Source: Anaeromusa acidaminophila DSM 3853 | Lineage (GTDB): Bacteria > Bacillota > Negativicutes > Anaeromusales > Anaeromusaceae | Reading direction: 5' to 3' | Assembly: GCF_000374545.1 (NCBI RefSeq) | Contig: NZ_KB894608.1 | Coordinates: forward strand, 1 to 45,258 | Length of the DNA stretch: 45,258 nucleotides | In this document: positions 42,218 through 45,258 of the stretch, in pieces | Layout: each line of letters begins with the position of its first letter | Position numbering within the stretch: position 1 is the stretch's first letter | The notes under the pieces: generated by a model | What the model saw: only the letters and a program-made list of their open reading frames with translations | Databases searched by the model: none | What the model was told of the DNA's origin: nothing | Made by a program: the position numbers and the translations under genes

Positions 42218-43456
42218 TCAGTCCGCTTGAACCGCCAGCCGCCGCAAGCAAGCGGTCAGCTCGTTTATCTCCGTCATCTTCTTTCCACACAGCAGCAGTT
42301 CTTCCGCTAGACACAGCACCAGCCGCTGCCCTGATGCCTGTACCCGTAGATCTGTCAATTCTTTGAAATCAAAAGGCAGCCCTGCGTCGCACAGGCGTCC
42401 TACCGAAGCGCAGGCAATAAAACCGAGGGTATCAGCCAAACGCTCTTGCCGGGAAAAACGGTTGTAAGGACTTTGAAAGGGGTTGCTCTCCCCGAAATGC
42501 TCCTCCCAGGCCGTCTGAAAAGAATCGCCAAATTCTTGATAAATCTCTTCTATTACGTCCAAAAGGTATGCCTGATACTCCCTTTTTTCCACCGCCGCCA
42601 CATCGTTCCTGGCTTGCAGAGCGGCATAACTCAAAACCAGACTGCTTAGAAGCCGCCCTAGATCAAAGGCCACCGGCCCGTAGGTAGCATACTCGGCGTC
42701 AAAAATCTTGATTTCCTGTTCGTCCGCAAAAATATTGGACGTATGTAAATCGGAATGAATCAGACATTGCCGCTGCCAGGCATAGCGCTCCTGCAAGCGT
42801 TCCACCTCCCTCCGCACCGGCGACAAGGCGCAGAGCTCCGCCATTTCTTTCTTGATGAGCGGATTGACCGCTTCCAGCGGCGGCGTCAGCATGGCGCCTT
42901 GAAAAAACAACCGCTTCCAAAAAGGCTTGGTTTGCCCATCCGCAAAGGTCGCTTGCAGCAGCTTCTTTTCTTCCAGGTCAAGAAAACACTCTGAGGTATA
43001 AAACGCGGTTGTCCCCAGAAATTTGCCTAGTCGCTTGCCAACTTCCGGAAACTGCCTGCGTTCCAGAATACTCTCACTTAATAAACGGAGCCGCCCCAAA
43101 TCTTCCATGATTAACAGTTTGCGCTCATCATCCCAACGATAAATTTGCGGCGTCGTACCTGGGCAAAGACGCTCCCAAAAACGCAGCGCATGCACTTCCA
43201 CCGCCATGCGCGCTAATGGCAGCTCATAGACTTCCCCGTGAGAGGTCAAGTTGACCTGCGGCATCAGCTGTTTAAGGATGACCGAGCTTCCGTCAACCGC
43301 CTCCACGCGGGTAATCTCGTTCACATGACCGTCTACGCTGCGGCTGTCTCCTGCAAGACGCCTGGCGCGAAGAGGCCCCTTCTTGCTAAATTCGGGCAAC
43401 GCCTGCCGTACGTACGCTGCCGCTTCCTCCGGGCTGAAGATCTTATAGACATCCAT
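42218..43456 (-). CDS. S-methyl-5-thioribose kinase-like protein
   Basis: The protein is 412 residues (MtnK is about 400). It has the aminoglycoside-phosphotransferase kinase fold with MtnK-like segments: VNEITRVE, VILKQLMPQV (ATP Lys), LIMEDLGRLRLLSE, GKFLGTTAFYTSECF, then the catalytic loop CLIHSDLHTSNIF and IKIFDAEYATYGPVAFDLG (metal Asp). MtnK phosphorylates methylthioribose in the methionine salvage pathway. No mtnA or mtnN is next to it, so assignment rests on sequence pattern. Start ATG 43456 follows a GGGAGAAGG tract. Other small-molecule kinases of this fold are possible. Confidence 0.7.
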   Translation of the reverse strand: MDVYKIFSPEEAAAYVRQALPEFSKKGPLRARRLAGDSRSVDGHVNEITRVEAVDGSSVILKQLMPQVNLTSHGEVYELPLARMAVEVHALRFWERLCPGTTPQIYRWDDERKLLIMEDLGRLRLLSESILERRQFPEVGKRLGKFLGTTAFYTSECFLDLEEKKLLQATFADGQTKPFWKRLFFQGAMLTPPLEAVNPLIKKEMAELCALSPVRREVERLQERYAWQRQCLIHSDLHTSNIFADEQEIKIFDAEYATYGPVAFDLGRLLSSLVLSYAALQARNDVAAVEKREYQAYLLDVIEEIYQEFGDSFQTAWEEHFGESNPFQSPYNRFSRQERLADTLGFIACASVGRLCDAGLPFDFKELTDLRVQASGQRLVLCLAEELLLCGKKMTEINELTACLRRLAVQAD

Positions 43457-43589
43457 AGTCCGCCTTCTCCCTGCGTCATCGTTCCTTCTCTCTATGGTAA
43501 AAGTAAAGCCGCCCCCTGTAAATCCAGAAGGCGGCAAGGCCATAGCACGCTCCTATTAAAGAACAAGAATTCACCAAGTCTTTCTGTGG

Positions 43590-44849
43590 TTAGCGTACCG
43601 AGAAAACCAAAAGCACCGCGATTACGCCCAGCACCATGCCCGGCGCCGTCCTTTTGGCAATCTCAAAGGGATTGACCTTGGCAATGGTCGCGCAGACAAT
43701 CAAACCGCCCGCTACGGGTGACATGGTCCGTCCCAAGGCGCCGGAAATGGTAGCCAGCGAACCCATATCGCTGATAGCCCAGCCGAATTGCGCCGCATGA
43801 GGCGTTACCGCCCCGTTGAAAGCCAGTGCCGCCGCATCGCCGGAGCCGCTGAGAATTGCTAAGAAGTACGGCCCAAAGGTCGCCGCATAAATCGCAATAT
43901 CCTGGGAGGCTTTCATTTTCTCAATCATCGCGCCGGTGAGACCAATAATCTGCATCCCTTGGGTGAACACAGCAGCGGCAATGATAATGCCCATAATGTC
44001 TCCATACGAATCGCCCATGCCTTTAAAAAAGCCTTTGGAAATTTCCTGGGGATTTTGGAAGGTAGCCAAAAAGCCCAGCATAGCCCCGATAATCATGGCC
44101 TGCGGCACAGTCACCGTCGGAATCACGCCAAGCTGCTTGCTGCCCAATACCAGCAGCAACAGCGGCAGCGCTGGAATAATGGCTTTTAAGAGATTGACTT
44201 TGAAATCCTGACCGTCTTCCTGAAACGCAGCGGCACGCTCCGCGTCCGGGCCTTCCTTGCGCCAGTACGCTACCATCGCCAGCATCGGCGCCGCAATAGC
44301 CAGTACCACCAGCACCGCCGGCGCGTGATTGGCAATGACCGTCATCACATCCACCTGCGCCAGCTTAGCCACAAAGGGATTGTGGCTAAGCCCCGGGCTC
44401 ATGGTACTGCCGAAAGTCCCCGACATAACACAGGCCGCAGCCATAGCCGGATGCACGCCGGAACGGATCAACGTGGGGATCAGCACTGCCCCTACGGCGG
44501 CAGCGCAGCCAGCTGTACTAGGCAAAGCAATGTTCAACACCCAGGTCACCACCACCGCGCCAGGCACTAAGATCGGCTTCACCCGCTTGAGGCCCCCTGC
44601 CAGCAAATGCACCAAATGCTTGTCGCAATTGGTTACGCTCATGACATAGGAAAAACCCATCACCGTACAAATCGTCGTTACCAAGCCTTCATTCACCATG
44701 GCCTTGGCAAAAGCGTCCATAGCCGCCAGCGGTTTCCCCGCCGCCGCCGCCATGGCTAAGCCGCCTAAAAACAGCACTAACCTTGTTTCATAGCGTTTCA
44801 CAATAGCAACAAAAGTAAGCAAGACAATAATAGCTCCCACCCAAATCAT
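43590..44849 (-). CDS. DcuC-family C4-dicarboxylate transporter
   Basis: The protein is 419 residues with about 11-12 membrane helices. It has the ion-transporter features of the DcuC family: a paired glycine/serine-rich re-entrant segment in each half (LPSTAGCAAAVGAVLIPTL with SGTFGSTMSPGLSHNP, and LSGSGDAAALAFNGAVTPHA with GALGRTMSPVAGG). DcuC proteins export succinate and exchange C4-dicarboxylates in anaerobic cells. It is somewhat shorter than E. coli DcuC, so another carboxylate is possible. AAGGAGG lies 11 bases before the ATG. The upstream region (44850-45019) is AT-rich. Confidence 0.85.
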   Translation of the reverse strand: MIWVGAIIVLLTFVAIVKRYETRLVLFLGGLAMAAAAGKPLAAMDAFAKAMVNEGLVTTICTVMGFSYVMSVTNCDKHLVHLLAGGLKRVKPILVPGAVVVTWVLNIALPSTAGCAAAVGAVLIPTLIRSGVHPAMAAACVMSGTFGSTMSPGLSHNPFVAKLAQVDVMTVIANHAPAVLVVLAIAAPMLAMVAYWRKEGPDAERAAAFQEDGQDFKVNLLKAIIPALPLLLLVLGSKQLGVIPTVTVPQAMIIGAMLGFLATFQNPQEISKGFFKGMGDSYGDIMGIIIAAAVFTQGMQIIGLTGAMIEKMKASQDIAIYAATFGPYFLAILSGSGDAAALAFNGAVTPHAAQFGWAISDMGSLATISGALGRTMSPVAGGLIVCATIAKVNPFEIAKRTAPGMVLGVIAVLLVFSVR

Positions 44850-45019
44850 CTACCAATTCGCCTCCTTAAAAATGTTTTTTCTATACGCACATTTGCAACC
44901 ACAGTACACTATTCGCCACATTAAGGATATTTCCTTTTTTAATTTTTGCACAATTTGAAACAAGTATACAAAATGCTAGTTAATTGCTGTTTTTATAACG
45001 CCACTAAACACAGTCATGA

Positions 45020-45258
45020 CCGCCCGTTAAACGGGCGGCATGCACCAGCCCTATAAGGGCTGATTACTAGCGGCACCTAAAAGTGCTGCTTTTCACTTCG
45101 TTCAAGCCATCTTTGCACTTGGTACTAGCTACCCCTGAAGGGGTCTTCTAACTCTTTTACACTAATTTTATCCATCATTTGATCTGCTTTCTCTTGTTCT
45201 CTTATATACTTTTTTATTGTAGCTTCATTAAGGCCAACTGTACTCACATAATATCCAA
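45020..45258 (-). mobile_element. IS200/IS605-type element, right end (partial)
   Basis: The last codons of tnpA are followed on the minus strand by three hairpins: AGCAGCAC/GTGCCGCT (45069-45090), AGCCC/GGGCT (45047-45061) and CCGCCCG/CGGGCGG (45020-45038). The last matches the left-end hairpin at 234-252 in loop and arm sequence. Multiple end hairpins fit this family. Confidence 0.75.
45125..45258 (-). CDS. tnpA: IS200/IS605-family transposase TnpA, C-terminal part
   Basis: The last 43 codons of an IS200 TnpA are visible before the window ends: GYYVSTVGLNEATIKKYIREQ, then MMDKISVKELEDPFRGS and a TAG stop. The YYVSTVG and IKKYIREQ segments are typical of the region around the catalytic tyrosine. 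Same strand as the N-terminal part at 1-145; the two fragments do not overlap, and about 50 middle codons are outside the window. Confidence 0.88.
   Translation of the reverse strand, partial: GYYVSTVGLNEATIKKYIREQEKADQMMDKISVKELEDPFRGS

Noticed and set aside
1-45258. CRISPR arrays, prophage, integrative element or tRNA genes
   Set aside because: I found no regular direct repeats with spacers, no phage or conjugation proteins, and no recognisable tRNA sequence. The only mobile sequences are the IS ends and small repeats.

Overview
The window is about 45 kb of bacterial chromosome with mid-range GC. It has strong AAGGAGG-type ribosome binding sites, some TTG and GTG starts, an S-box (SAM-I) riboswitch, intrinsic terminators of the hairpin plus U-tract type, and flagellin and chemotaxis genes. 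The metabolism looks anaerobic: a DcuC-type C4-dicarboxylate carrier, the ferredoxin-linked homocysteine route, and no respiratory oxidase. I infer a motile anaerobic Firmicute, plausibly a Negativicute. This is not proven by any marker gene here.

Both edges lie inside a copy of an IS200/IS605-family TnpA gene in the same orientation. The left edge holds the N-terminal 48 codons and left end; the right edge holds the last 43 codons and right end. The window therefore looks like a contig bounded by a repeated IS, or less likely a circular molecule cut inside one IS.

From left to right: 0.5-3.1 kb, an exported polysaccharide deacetylase and a GH16-type glycanase in one operon. 3.3-7.1 kb, a membrane PAS-GGDEF protein with a degenerate active site and a diguanylate cyclase with a C-terminal hemerythrin domain, separated by a structured intergenic region with a probable small RNA. 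7.4-9.8 kb, prfC and a DeoR regulator. 10.2-15.4 kb, a signalling block: PAS/HD-GYP phosphodiesterase, chemoreceptor, STAS protein, and a PAS-PAS-PP2C-HATPase protein (a partner-switching module). 15.7-19.9 kb, NagD-like HAD phosphatase, exported alkaline phosphatase, PhoU-like protein and MgtC. 20-22.4 kb, a cytosolic histidine kinase followed by an orphan membrane dCache sensor, which between them carry the two halves of a HAMP domain. 22.4-26 kb, a SAM riboswitch controlling the three-gene homocysteine-forming system, followed by metF. 26.1-27.4 kb, an AbgA-like amidohydrolase. 27.6-30.6 kb, a 984-residue flagellin with six repeated modules. 30.8-37.1 kb, an aminotransferase, a PTS EIIC-EAL fusion, MarR and GNAT genes, and small or exported proteins. 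37.2-44.8 kb, a secreted adenosine-deaminase-like enzyme, VOC protein, DapA-family lyase, methyltransferase, methylthioribose kinase-like protein and DcuC-family transporter.

Two themes recur. First, cyclic di-GMP and surface behaviour: four proteins with GGDEF, EAL or HD-GYP domains, a chemoreceptor, flagellin and glycan-modifying enzymes. Second, sulfur/methyl metabolism: SAM riboswitch, homocysteine synthesis, MetF, a probable methylthioribose kinase and a nucleoside deaminase. The gaps between genes carry at least two families of dispersed noncoding repeats.
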